DNA of 64,000 nucleotides, from the NCBI RefSeq assembly GCF_014633365.1, contig NC_068350.1:4903001-4967000 (forward strand). Direction: 5' to 3'. A program made the position numbers and the translations under genes. Source of the stretch: Diospyros lotus (Eukaryota; Streptophyta; Magnoliopsida; Ericales; Ebenaceae). Numbering within the stretch: position 1 is the stretch's first letter; each line of letters starts with the position of its first letter. The notes below the pieces were generated by a model. That model saw only the letters and a list, made by a program, of their open reading frames with translations, was not told the origin of the DNA and did no database searches. Positions 47,657 through 59,700 of this stretch are shown here, piece by piece.

Positions 47657-49292
47657 TAGATAGTATATTTAGTATATGGTTAGATAATTAAGTTGTCAAA
47701 TTTATCTACTCTTTTATATAAAACTCAATTTGAGTATAAATAGAGGATAGAAATATGTATAATAGATAAAATCCAATTAGAACTTTTTCATAAAGAAAGA
47801 AAGATTATTTTGTATTATTTGAAACATGATCGTAAATTTTGGATTAAAAATTTGCTGTTATGTGTTAATAATAATAATAAGATAAATATGTAAAGACATG
47901 CATCCTGGGTATTAATTACTTTTTTGGGTCAAAATAATATTTGCAGGTTATAGGTTTACATTACAACTAACACTTAGTTTTAGCTCTGTCGTTGAACACA
48001 CATTAGTAATTTAATTAGGTAGCGTACGTAGCCCATTTATTATATCTGTGTATGTGTTATAACTCGATAATATTTATCAAAATTTTAAGGTTTATTTTTA
48101 TTTTGTCTGCAAAATAATTATGTTTTATAATTAATTAATTAATTTCTCAGAGGAGAACCCATATCACAAATATTAATGGAGTGAATTTTGATTTGTTATC
48201 GTGAGGTGGTGAACAGATGTGTTAAATTGATGTCTTGTTTTCTTCTTCATTTTTGATTAGCATGGACTTACCAGCACGGCATTGATAGCTTTTGACTCCG
48301 GGACCGGCGGATCTTTGGCGTCCCCTTTCTGATTCAAGAGCACGTCCAGCAAGTCGTGTTCATCATTATTCTCTCTGCCCGATTTTTTCTCTTCAATCCT
48401 ATCCTTCACGAATTTCTCCACGATCCTCCTGGCTCGCCCCATCTCTCTCTTCATTCCTGCCGGATCCAGCCGCCGGAGGAAGGGAAAATAATCAGCCAGA
48501 TTCGCCTTCCCGCTCAGCTCCCTCACGTTGTTCATGGCGTCGAAGAACTCGAACCCCTCTTCAGATTCCGAGCTCAAAACATCTCTGGAAAGCACCAGGT
48601 TGCCAACCAGGTTAAACGACGCGACGAAGAGCAGATGCCCGATGTCCACCTATTAATCCAAACCATAATTAGAATTTATCGATTCAAGTTGTTATAATAT
48701 ATATATATATATATTATATTGTCTAGTTATAGACTATATATAGTTTTAATTAGTTATCTCTTAGATACACTTGACTTGAGTTTACCTCGCCTCCGTTTTC
48801 CGCCTCAATCCACTTCACCAAGTTATCGACACACTTCCTTCTCATGGCGGCGGTGTCATTTATCCTTTTGGCACTCAGAAACTCCGCCGAGTAGAGGCGG
48901 CGGAGCATCCGCCAGTACGGGCTGTAACTGTTGAGAGACAAGCCGCCTTCGTGGTAGTTCCAGGCGGTGAGGGCGTCGGGGACCTTGCGATCGGGGAAAT
49001 CGAGGTCGTGGTACTTGAACAACTCGGCGGCCGCCATGGCCGACTGCACCACGAGCGTGTTCATTGAGCCGAGCCGCAGCCAGATAACTGGGCCGTACTT
49101 GGTCCGGAGGCTGTGTAAGGTCTGGTGTGACATCGAGCCGAGGTCGAACATGTTTCCGAAGACCGGCCAACCCGGTGGTCCCGGGGGCCGCCGGCTGGTT
49201 CTGGTCTTTTTCCGGCTGATCAGAAGGAGGAGAGTGGCTGATAGTAGAAAGACAATAAAAAGAAACGTAAGGTCTCCGAAAGTTGTCTCCAT

Positions 49293-49395
49293 TTTCTTTC
49301 TTGCTCTGTGATCGTGTTTCAAAACAACATCTGATATATATATATATATATATAGGACTATCATAATAACTCTTTACGTTATAATATCTGATTTT
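49293..49395 (-). promoter_or_regulatory. Proximal promoter of P450 copy C
   Basis: Alternating TA run (about 49333-49353) 40-60 bases upstream of the ATG, as in copies A and B, but the sequence beyond it differs and leads almost at once into the foldback element. Confidence 0.4.
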
Positions 49396-50440
49396 TGAGG
49401 CAACCCCCCCCCCCCCCCCCCCCCCCCGGGCCCCAACGCCCCTCTCAACAACCACCCCCCTCCCCCCATTATCTCGCTTGATAATTTAATAATTTTTTAA
49501 ATATTCTTATAATATTTTTTAATATTATATTTTTATTTATTAAAGAATGTTTTAAATAAATTATAATTTAAGAATATTTTATAAAAAACAACTTTAGTCT
49601 ATTGTTCCTATCAAGCATTCTTTATGTTACCTAATGTAAATGCGGACAATGATTTAAACAAATGAACCATAACTAATTGTTAAAATTCATATGAGAAATA
49701 TTATAATTTTATTGACAATACTTGTGAATCCATCATTCTGCAATCCATTAAAAGAATACGGGGGATGATATGTGTCATTCAACCCATCCGACCTAAAAAG
49801 ATTAGAAAAAAATATAATATAAAACATGCAATACAACTTATAAAATGAGTTAAATCAGTTTGAAGAAATAATCTAAAAAATATATTACCTATCACTCAAT
49901 CCAACCCATCGTTGCGTGATAGATAATGTATTTTTTAGATTATTTCTTCAAATCAATGTAACTCATTTTACAAGTTGTATTGCGCATCTCATAGTACAAT
50001 TATTTTCGATCTTTTCAAGTTGGATGAGTTGGATAACCCATATCATCACTAATATTCTTTTGATGGAAGGCAGAATGATGGGTTCATAAATATTGTCAAT
50101 AGCAACAATGATATTTTTCATATAAATTTTAACAATTACTTCTCGTGATTATTCGTTTGTTTTAAGTCGACATCTGCATTTGCATTGGGTAACATAAGTA
50201 ATGTTCGATAGGAGAATAGATTAAAGTTGTCTTTTATAAAATATTTTAAAATTGTAATTTATTTATAATATTATTTAATAAATAAAAATATAATATTAAA
50301 AAATATTATAATAATATTTAAAAAATTATTAAATTATCTAGTGATAATTTTTTTTTTTTTTGGAGGGTGTTATTTGGGGGGTGGGGGAGGAGGGGTCTGT
50401 AGTGGGCCAAGGGGTGACACGTTCATGTCGGGCAAAAGAT
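49396..50440. mobile_element. Complete foldback hairpin upstream of P450 copy C
   Basis: Arms of about 420-500 bases are reverse complements around 49905. Inner ends are CCTATCAC (49888-49895) and GTGATAGA (49916-49923); outer parts are CTTGATAATTTAATAATTTTTT (49478) and its complement ending at about 50347, followed by C- and G-rich tips. A 24-base C run lies at 49404-49427. Copies A and B carry only one arm. No coding. Confidence 0.8.
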
Positions 50441-51282
50441 CAGATGATAAAGAATGAATGTTTATAAGAAAATAAATTTAAATTTATTTATAGAAAATTC
50501 AAAATTTGTCAATAAGATTTGAGTGAGTCTGTAAGAAATTAAAATTAAATATGAAAATATGCAAATATATGTATAAAATTAAGAAAATAATCTAATTGAT
50601 TAAAAAATAAGTTAAAACGGGTAACCAAATATATATATAGTAGGTAATATTTTTAAATATATATACATGTGTATATATATATATATGCAATTAAATATAT
50701 AATAGATATAAAAAAAATAGAATTAACAGGTAGGACATAAGGGACAAAGGGACCTTAGCAGGCAGGCAGGCAGGCAGGAAGGATGAACATGTTCGCGCGC
50801 GCGTTATGTACATCTAACTCCAAAGACAGTGGCATGAAAGTAATTACAGCTACCAGCTTCTTTTAACTTCTTCCAACTTCTTCTTTCTTTTTTTGTTCAA
50901 TTTTTCCTTGTTATTAATTTTAGTGCCGCACATTTTTGACTTTTTAACATTAAGGTCGTCCATATGGCCCCTCGTGTTTTCATATTTTAAGGCCTCAATT
51001 GCTCTCTTGGAGTGACAATCACCAACTGAGAGTGCACGCGAAAGAGGTTTTTACATTAAATATTTCCACTGACATTGAGCCCCATATGTTAAAAATGATT
51101 GCTTATTTTAATGGACTACTTTCAAATATAATTTGATCTATTAATATATTAAGTTCTGGTTTAATATCCTTAAAAAGAAAGTATTATATTATTATAACCA
51201 ACCTCTATTTATATTTATTATATATATAAACAGTCTTGATTTGCATACATTTCTTATATTACCCGACTAGCACGTGGCAACC
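50441..51282. other. Gene-free upstream DNA, unit C
   Basis: Partly colinear with unit A 15733-16486. Includes a TA-rich stretch (50630-50690), a GGCA microsatellite (about 50758-50778) and CGCGCGCG (about 50793-50801). No gene. Confidence 0.5.
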
Positions 51283-51732
51283 ATCCCCCCTCCCCCAAAA
51301 CAATTGTTGTATTTTATTTATTCATTTATTTATTATTATTAATTTTGTTAATATTTGATTATCAATCTATAATGCATAAACATAATAATATTTGTAATTT
51401 ATATTTTATTATTCAATATTTATGAAAACTCAAACTTAGTTGGTCAAATTCATATTTTTTTTATTCTTGTACTTTATTATTTTTTGTATCAATGAAATTT
51501 TCTATTATTTTAATTACACATATAGATTGGTATTTTAAAATTAATTTAATCTTTATATTTTAATTTTTATATGATAATTTAAAATTTTCATTATACATTA
51601 ACAAAATATAATAAAATATAAATTAAAAATATAATTATGTTTATGCATTATAAATTAATAATAAAATATTAACAAAATTAATAACAACAATAAATAAAAT
51701 ACAACAATTGTTTGGGGAAAGGGAGGGGGGTG
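51283..51732. mobile_element. Foldback MITE in unit C
   Basis: Same element as at 16487-16945, with both ends better kept: CCCCCCTCCCCCAAAACAATTG at left and CAATTGTTTGGGGAAAGGGAGG at right. Confidence 0.65.
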
Positions 51733-51813
51733 TCTGTATGGGCAGCGGGGGATGCTTGAAACGTACATATCATGCATGATAAGAAATGTTCGACGTAGAT
51801 AAGTGATCAAAAC

Positions 51814-54800
51814 TAGGGGTGAGCAAAAGTTTGGTTAAACCGAACTAACCGAATTGAACCGAAAAGTTCAGTTGGTTCGGTTCAGTTTTTCAAAAATAGC
51901 GATTCGGTTCGGTTATATTTTTGTTTAAAAATTGGTTATTCGGTTCGATTATTTTGATAAAAATACTCAAAAAATCGAACCGAACTTGTAGCAAATAGCC
52001 TCACTCACTTGAACTGAACCGGCCACAACCCCTCTCGTGCGAACTGAATTGCCCCCCTTCACGAGTCACGCATGCGGGCGCGACATTTCATCTTCTATGT
52101 TCTTTGTTCTTCTTTCTCTCTCTATCTTTCTCGTGTCTCAGCATTTCATCTTCTCTTCGATTCGATTTCAAGTTCATAGATTTGGCGATGGAAAATACGA
52201 AGAAGAAGCCGAAGGCGAAGATGAAGGCTCTTCGATGGCGATGGCGAAGACAAAGGCTCTTCGATGCTTCATAGATTAGGCATTGGCCGAAGGCTCTTCG
52301 ACTTCATCTTTTCATCTGTTCTTTCTCCCTCCACCATCCATCACCGTCGCCGATGCCGAAGAAGAAGACGAAGGCGGGAGACGAAAACGAACACGAAGCC
52401 GATGGCTTTTCGATAAGTTTGCACTCTATTTCTCTTTTACATTGAAATTTTGAAACCTAGATCTACTAAAATCCCACCATTAGATGCTTTTAGTTTTTGG
52501 GTATGTGGGTCACCGTGGTTGGGGGAATCTGATCATCAGTTCTGATCATTGAAATTGTAATATCTCGAAATTTTAAACTAAATAATAATTATTCAAATCG
52601 GTGTTTGAGGACATTATTAACTATTTGAGAATTTAAAAGAAAGTATTTATTTATGTGGTTTTTAGGAAAATAAGGAATTAAAGTTAATTAATTAAATTAT
52701 TTCAAAATGGTTGATAATTATTAATTATTGTATTTGTGGTGAATATTGAATATTTGTGGGTTAGGAAATATTAATTTATTTGGGTATTTAGAGATTTAAG
52801 AAAAATGTTTATTTATGTAATTTTGAGGAAATAGGAAATTTAGGTATTTAATTAATTTATTTTGGAACACTTATGGAAATAAAGAAAAAATTAAAGTAAA
52901 TTAATTTAGTGGAATTTCTGAAAATTTCGGGGTGGAAGTGAAATAAGTGGAAGTTAAAATTTGGGGTGTATATGCTGCATTTGGAAGTTTTGGGGCAAGA
53001 GTGTCACTTTCTGCAAGTTGTGGGCATTGCTGTAATTTCGGAGAAAGGTGCGCGGATCACTTTAAAATTAAATCGAAGCATAATATGGTTGAAGGTGGGC
53101 GCGGGCGCGAGCGGTTACGCGCGAGGTCGAGGGTTCGATCCACGGGGGCGTGCGCGCGCTGGGGGGTTTTCTGCTGATTTTTCCAAGCCAATGACGCCCA
53201 AAACAACGTCGTTTTAGGCCTAAGGCGGTGGCCTTTTGCGCAGCCCAGCGGCTGCCACGTGGTCGCGCCCTAACCTCTCATTTTGGCCAATTTAAAAGCT
53301 GATTTCGGCCTTTTTGAGCAACAACTGCAGAGGAAAAAATGGCCGAAGAAGATGGCGCGCACAGTGGAGAAAATGGAGGAGAAATTGGGGTTTTAATCAA
53401 GTTTTATTGCTATTTAATTAGACAGGTAAGTAGAGAAGCTAGTAATAATTATTCTGTACGATTGAAATTTCGTTTAGAGGTCAATTTTATTAATTTTGGT
53501 AAATTTTTGCGATATTACAGTTTGTATAATTTTTACCGCTTTAGGACAGAACAAGCCTAAGGATATCTTCATTAAGGCAAGCTCTTTATTCCCTCTGCGA
53601 TGTTCCTTTCGTTGTCAATTTATTTACCCTTCCTTCGTCTATTTTGGCCCGTTTACTAATTATGGAATTTTGAGTTGTTTGATTTAAATTTAAATTATTA
53701 AGCTGGCTTCAAGGATTTTATTAGCGTGATTTAATTTAAATAAATATGGGATTTATTGAGATTTTATTTGTGGTGCGCCTACGTGGGATTTTAGACGGTT
53801 AAATTATTTATATTAAACAGTTAGATTTAATTAATGTGAACCATGATTTTATTAATTGCTAGAAAAACATTTTACTTCGCAGCGGTAATGCAAGAAAGGC
53901 AAGGAACAGCCGTGTAAAGGAAAGTTCTCAACCATCTCTTCATGCTCTTTAACTCCTGTGAGAGACTCTGAGATTTCTCATATTTTATCCTCTTCCTTAC
54001 TCTAATTCGGCGCCTAGTATTATTTATTGAGTTGTTATTTATTTGTTTTAATTTAAATTAAATCCGAGACTTCTAGAGTTTTATTTGTTGTGTGCTTACG
54101 GGGGTTTGTACCGCCCCCATTCCTTTTAGAATGATGCGAACCCAGCTTGGGGACTAAGTTCTTAGACATGCATATTTACTGTTTTCTCGGGTTTATTTAT
54201 GGTTCGGATAGAGTTATCAAGCAGTAGGGCAGGAGTCAGCTGTTTGGTGACGTTGGGGTAGACTATTGTACGGTCTTGAAGTGGACCGTCGGCTGAACAC
54301 TCCTAGTCACTAGTCGTTGACCGGTGCCGGGCACTGCTGATTAGCTCTGCCAGTATGTGATTTACTACACGATTAGATTTATTATATTATTGTTCATGAT
54401 TTGATATGCACATGGGTATGGGTTGCATGTTGGGATATTCATTTATTGAGTATACTTGGACACAGACATTCTAGCTTGGTTAGGTTGCATCTAGCACGGA
54501 CATATGCATTGCGTGTGGTTTACTATGTGGGCGGAGCATGGCCTGATGCTTGGATGTATGGGCGCCAGTGTATCACGTTAATGCTCACTACGCCATTGCA
54601 TTTTTATGTGCATTGCATGGTTATTGGTACTTATTAGTTCTGGGACGGTAGGACCGTTCCGAGGTAGCCTATGGCTCGGGTGTCGGGAGTACCGACACGG
54701 ACACACGGGTGACGGGAGCACCGACCTGGGACAGCGCGCGCAGTTTTGTTGGAGATACGTGTTGCCTTTCAGGGCAGTGGCATGTTGGTATGGGACTTAG

Positions 54801-55578
54801 GTGCCGTGTGTCTTGTGTGGGCCTCAAGGACCGGTATGTGCTTTTATTTTATTATACTGTTGTATTGTAGCGTCTCATGACTTGTGTGTGCTTGGGGGTT
54901 TGTGTCTTGGGGGGAAGTTTATTGGATTTATACAACCATCGGCCTTTCTTTCTTTATGCTTGCTGAGTCTCTCGACTCACCTTGTTTTCCATCATTCCAG
55001 GTAGTGGCAGCGTGGGCCATCGGCAAGGGAGTCAGCTTCTAGCGACAGAGTCGGTATGGTGTACAGGCAGTCCCGTCAATCTCTATCAACTCTGATGTCT
55101 AAGTAGAATTTACTCTATTATTTTGTACTGTGTCAGGTCTTTTCTCGAGTCTCGTGTATGTCGGCACAAGAGTCTGTGATCGCTGTGCTAGCAGGGTACC
55201 CGTAGTGCATGCATGTGTTTAGTTTCGCTTCCGCTGTTCTTATTTTTGTATATGCATGCTAGGGTAATTTTTGTCTCGTGTTTCATTCTTCTTTTTCCTT
55301 CCGTAAGTGCTCCCGTTCGGGTAGTCCGGGTGGTTGGGAATATCCGGACAGGGGTGCTTACAGGAATCGCCGGCCGGCAGCAACAACAAAGCCAGTCTCT
55401 TGGTTAGTTTGTTTCCAGTTCGATTTTCGGTTTCGGTTTCAGTTAGCACGATTTAGGTTTCGGTTAGTTCGGTTTATTGGGGTTGGTCTGTCGGTTCAAT
55501 TTGGTTCGGTTATTGCATTTGGTTCGGTTCATAATTTTTGGACAATTCAGTTCGGTTATAACCGATTGCACACCCCTA
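51814..55578. mobile_element. hAT-type element with TAGGGGTG ends, containing a nested LTR
   Basis: Terminal TAGGGGTG (51814) and CACCCCTA (ending 55578) with 8-bp flanks ATCAAAAC and ATCAAAAT. Unit A has the unoccupied sequence near 17018 (GTGATCAAGACTATATA). Both ends carry many GGTTCGGTT / AACCGAACC words. Without the nested LTR (52556-55362) it is about 0.96 kb and non-autonomous; frame 52037-52279 is low complexity. Confidence 0.75.
52556..55362 (+). mobile_element. Solo LTR, 2.8 kb, nested in the hAT-type element
   Basis: TGTAATATCTCG...GGGTGCTTACA with flanks GAAAT and GGAAT (four of five identical). Same family as the LTR at 19922-22505 but in opposite orientation; shared landmarks include GGTCAACGG/CCGTTGACC-type blocks and the repeated GTCGGGAGTACCGAC segment near 54680. 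A tRNA B-box-like GGTTCGATCC lies near 53132. No internal retrotransposon domains. Confidence 0.8.
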
Positions 55579-55586
55579 ATCAAAAT

Positions 55587-57369
55587 TGTATATAGAAAAA
55601 TATATCGTTTTGCTGTTATGAAATTATGTTAACAAAATGATTTCCTAAATGTTATTTGTATATTTTATTTTAAAAATATAAAATTATTATGTGAACAAAA
55701 TATAATAATATCAACTTGACACGTAATTGCTGCTACGCCTAAACTTTATATTTACATATCTATAAAAAGTAAAGTTAAATTATCAAGTGCATATTTTAAC
55801 TTCCACATACAAAACATGCCCACACTGCTAGTATATTTATATAAAAATTATTTGACTAGATTTATATATAAAATAATTTTAAATTATATCTAATAATTTT
55901 TATATATCTAATAATCTATTGTATAAATTATATATTAATAAAAATATTATTATACATGAAAATTTGAAGAAAAATAAAAATATAAAGTTTCCACCGTACC
56001 TAGGATTCTCAATCGCGAGTAGAATAATACTAATTAGTTTTGTTGTTGATTGAGAAAGTATCATTGTTGTTGGTGAAACCCATCTCAACTATGGATTCTA
56101 AATTGCTGAATTTCAATGATCTAGAACTTGGAGAGAAAGAAAGAAAATGACGATAAATGACGAAAAGATGACAAAGTGAGATGATTTGTTACTATGCCAA
56201 CTAATTAACAATATATATGAGGAAACACTGGGGATGGCGACATGTGGCCAATGGTTGGTAGTTGACAAATAATAGTCAGTAACTAACAAATAGTAACAGA
56301 AAAAAAAAAAAAAAGATAGATCTAGATTAGAATTTCTAGATTTAGTTGAGAATATATTTAATTTTTATTTGTTCAACATCAACCTTTTGCCCCATAGCAC
56401 TTAAGATTTAAAAAAAAAAAGTTAGCCCCTTATAATGTTTTATAGTATAACTATTAAGTGTATCCAATAAATTTTTATTTGCAATCTTTTATTTTTTAAC
56501 AAGCATATCTATAACATAGGTCACTCTTCTAATTATTTTTTATGAATGACTTCTTAGTTCTTACTTTTGAATAATACATTTAATTATGTTATCATGTCTA
56601 TATATTCTATAGTGACATATATATGATATTGTTATCAAATATAAGACAGATTACAATCTATTCAATTAGTTAAATAATATTTTTCTTTTATCTTGTGCTC
56701 TTAGTGAGCTATTTATTAATTGAGGTACATAATTATAAAAATAGTTACTTACTAATAAACTAAAAATAATTAACTATTAAATACATATATGATGCAAAAA
56801 ATATCAATTATTTTATTATTATATTATAAAATAAAAAAACATTTAATATAGAGTTTAGAAGCAAAAATCTTTCAATCTCTAACTAATTTCGAAGACGAAA
56901 AAGATTCTATCTTTGAATCCAACTTAAAAGATTGAAAATTTTCATGTATAAACGAGAAAAAAATTATTTTTCCATTTCTGATGTCAGAGATAAAAATTTT
57001 CAGTCTCTGAATCCCTTTCTACAAGAAAAAAATTTTAGAGATAGAAAATATTCATCTTTGATTCCATCTTTAACTTAGAAAGGGATATTTTTGGTTTATA
57101 AATCCGTCTTTAAAAGCTTTTTTGGCAATCCATCTTAGTGTAAGTGAGAGATTATTAGTGTGTGTTAGTGTTTTAATGATAGATTTATATGACATCTAAG
57201 TATGTAATCGGACTAAATAATAATCTTGCATATTAGTTAAATAGTTATATTTTTATTCATAACTTCCAATTGTATATGAATAAATCCCCAAAAATCATTA
57301 TAATCTTATTTTTACATTATTAAGAATATGTGATAAAGATTTGTGACACATGATTTCTTAAAGTTATTC
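55587..57369. other. Gene-free duplicated flank, unit C
   Basis: Colinear with unit A about 17018-18541, including the GAGATGAAAA-type repeat patch (56860-57140). No gene. Confidence 0.55.
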
Positions 57370-58842
57370 TGTAAGGACCCGCCCTCTCAAGACGTGTCAC
57401 TATTTTGAGATTTTTTTTTCTCGCAACACCATATTGAAATTCCCAAAATACCATATTTAAAAATTTCTAAACATACACATATTGCATTCCAAACGATAAG
57501 CTAAGGACTGGTAAATTAAATACTTGCGAAAATAGAATCGAAACAATGTTCTCAAAAGAAATCAAACCATACAATAATGTTCTCAATCGCTATAAAAATT
57601 ATAATATCTGACAGACAAATTAACATATAAATAACTATAACATGTCACTTATCAAGATTCTCACAACTTGTCCTAGCATGAATGTAGGACTATTACACGA
57701 CTAACAGTATAATCACATCTCAGCAATACCATTTCCTTTCCCATTGCTTATCTTAATTGGAATGTTGAATATTTCAGAGATAAAGTCCAAATTAGAAGAT
57801 GAATTTTCTAAACGAGAGTTTAAAATAATTTTCATGAATGTATGATGCATGAACATGAATCAACCGACGGCCTAGGGTAGCTTTTGTTAGCATTCTAGTC
57901 TTGGCACGGAATCCCCAATCGTCATCCTACTAATCACACACGACACGAAATACTTCTATAGTCATTCCTACAAAACTTACTTTGGAAATGTAGATTACGC
58001 TACTCAAGCAACACCCTATCCCATCATGGTTAACATGGATGATACAATTATTGATATGTCAATAATTTTATACCAAATGCAATATCACAATTATCGAGGC
58101 GATATAACATGCATATATGTGACAAGATGCACATAAATCACATATATTTTGACAACCCTTGTGAAATTCATGCTCAATTTAGGTAAATTATTTTACATAT
58201 AAAATTTTGAAAAAGACCACTCACCTTGATATGATTGTTTAAGATTTCTCGAAACTCGTGTTCTGCCTCGAAACACGTGTCTTGATATTTTTCTTGATCA
58301 AAATTTTAGAAAAATTAATAAAATTAAATTCCTTACATTTTGAGAATTTTTTCATAATTTTCTCTATTTTTCCAGCCTTCTCTCACCGGCTGACCATTGG
58401 TTTTACTTGTTTCATATTTTTTGCTCTATTCTTCCTTTCGAACACGATAGACTCATTGGTGATTCGAAAATTTGGCTAAAACACCCTCAAATCGATTTAT
58501 TACAGTAGGTCTCTAGCAAAACCCGATTTTTTTGACGAAGTTTTGAAACACCCTCAAACTTACATCAAAATCTCTCAAATTTCTCCAAAAATTCTCTTTC
58601 ACTTGAGAACAAAAGCTCTCTATTCATTTCCCCCAATTTCCCCCCAAATGCTTAGATTTTTCAATTGAAAATTTGGTTAAACCTTCGGCCAAAATTCAGC
58701 TATTTATAGCCTTTTTTCTGTCGTTGCTTTGGCCAATCAGGGCATTTCCTTGCGCTGAACAACCAAGTCAGCCCATGATGGCCTCGCCATACCTCTCGAA
58801 TGTCGATTTGACATCTATTACCGACGGCTATAGTGAGGCCAT
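57370..58842 (-). mobile_element. Old long-LTR sequence in unit C (truncated)
   Basis: Starts TGTAAGGACCCGCCC and matches the LTR of unit A (18542 onward, skipping 19922-22505) up to about 23370 there. Here it is cut at 58843 by a CACTA terminus. Shows the empty site for A's 2.6 kb LTR at about 58090. Confidence 0.6.
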
Positions 58843-59700
58843 CACTAGTAAAATCAAAATTTTAGCGACAGAAAATTCCGTCGCTAAAACATCAAAATTC
58901 GTCTCTAAATTTTTAAGAAACAGATTTAGTGACAGGTACATTTCCGTCGCTAAAAAGGGCGTCGCTGAAATTTAGCGATGAGATTTTTTTAGCGACGAAA
59001 TCAGCGACTGGGGTTGTACCCGTCGTTAATCAGCGACATAATTAGCGATGGGGTTGACTCCGTCGCTAAATTTTAATTTTTTTTTTAGCGACGGGGTTGA
59101 CCCTGTCGCTAAATTTTAATTTTTTATTTATTTTTATTTTTATTTTTCAACCCAAAATTCAAAATTCAATGCGCGCCAGGCCCCGGCCTCCCCTCATGCG
59201 CACCACATGGCCACGCTGGGATATTATTCTCAGCTATTATCTCAAGCTATCTACCGGATTCAAACCCCCAACTTCTCATGATCAAGTTCTGCGCCTGTGC
59301 GAGCTGATCTGGAAGTTTTATTGTCTGTTGATGTATATAAAATATATTTATAGTATTCCCTTCCAAATATTTCAGAATTATATTTACACACCAAAATTCT
59401 CAAACTTATTTAGTAATATCAATTTTAATTTTAATGTTAGTAAAGGGAAATGAATATTAATTTTAATTTTATTTTGTTATTAATTATTATATTAGCAGTG
59501 AAAAATTACGTTTTTATTTTGATTTTAATTTTTAATATATTTAAAAAATTATTAGTTTAATTTTTACTAATATTAATATCACTAAAAATTATTATGATAT
59601 GTTTAAATATAAAATTTTTAATTATTTATTTATTTATTTATTTTTTAGCGACGGGTCACTCCATTGATATATTTTAATTTTTTATTTTATTTTATTTTAT
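58843..59700. mobile_element. CACTA-type terminus with AGCGACGG subterminal repeats
   Basis: Begins CACTAGTAAAATC and is followed by many TTTAGCGACGG / CCGTCGCTAAA words in both orientations (58850-59115, again near 59645). This is the usual subterminal structure of plant CACTA elements. The opposite terminus was not found; the right limit is approximate. Confidence 0.55.

Larger units (their letters stand above)
45772..49292 (-). pseudogene. Cytochrome P450, CYP76A-like, copy C (exon 3 mostly lost)
   Basis: Exon 1 (49292-48786, 169 codons) and exon 2 (48649-48272, 126 codons after an in-frame 12-bp deletion) are open with normal splice sites. Exon 3 is reduced to its last part, about 45772-45893. 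The segment coding the I-helix, ETLR, PERF and heme-binding Cys loop is gone, replaced by a palindromic element and a hAT-like element. Intron 2 resumes at about 47657. Any product would lack the heme ligand, so it cannot be a P450 enzyme. The open state of exons 1-2 suggests recent inactivation, or possibly a truncated transcript. At the 3' end, CAAATCTGACGTCAAA is locally duplicated (45724-45775). Confidence 0.88.
45669..58842. repeat. Segmental duplication, unit C (heavily interrupted)
   Basis: Begins with TAACAGATTTATTTAAAATATATG, equivalent to unit A at 10278 and unit B at 38909. It continues through P450 copy C, the foldback hairpin, the MITE (51283), unit A-like flank (55587-57369) and old LTR (57370-58842). 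Insertions found only in C: a palindromic element and hAT-like element in the gene, and a hAT with nested LTR upstream. Confidence 0.8.

Noticed and set aside
52037..52279. 80-codon frame in the hAT-type element
   Set aside because: Low-complexity GAAGAAGC/GGCGATGG repeats; no domain, no splice context.
53120..53145. tRNA gene (GGTTCGATCC B-box-like)
   Set aside because: No cloverleaf can be drawn around it; it lies in an LTR and its relative at 22130 is degenerate.
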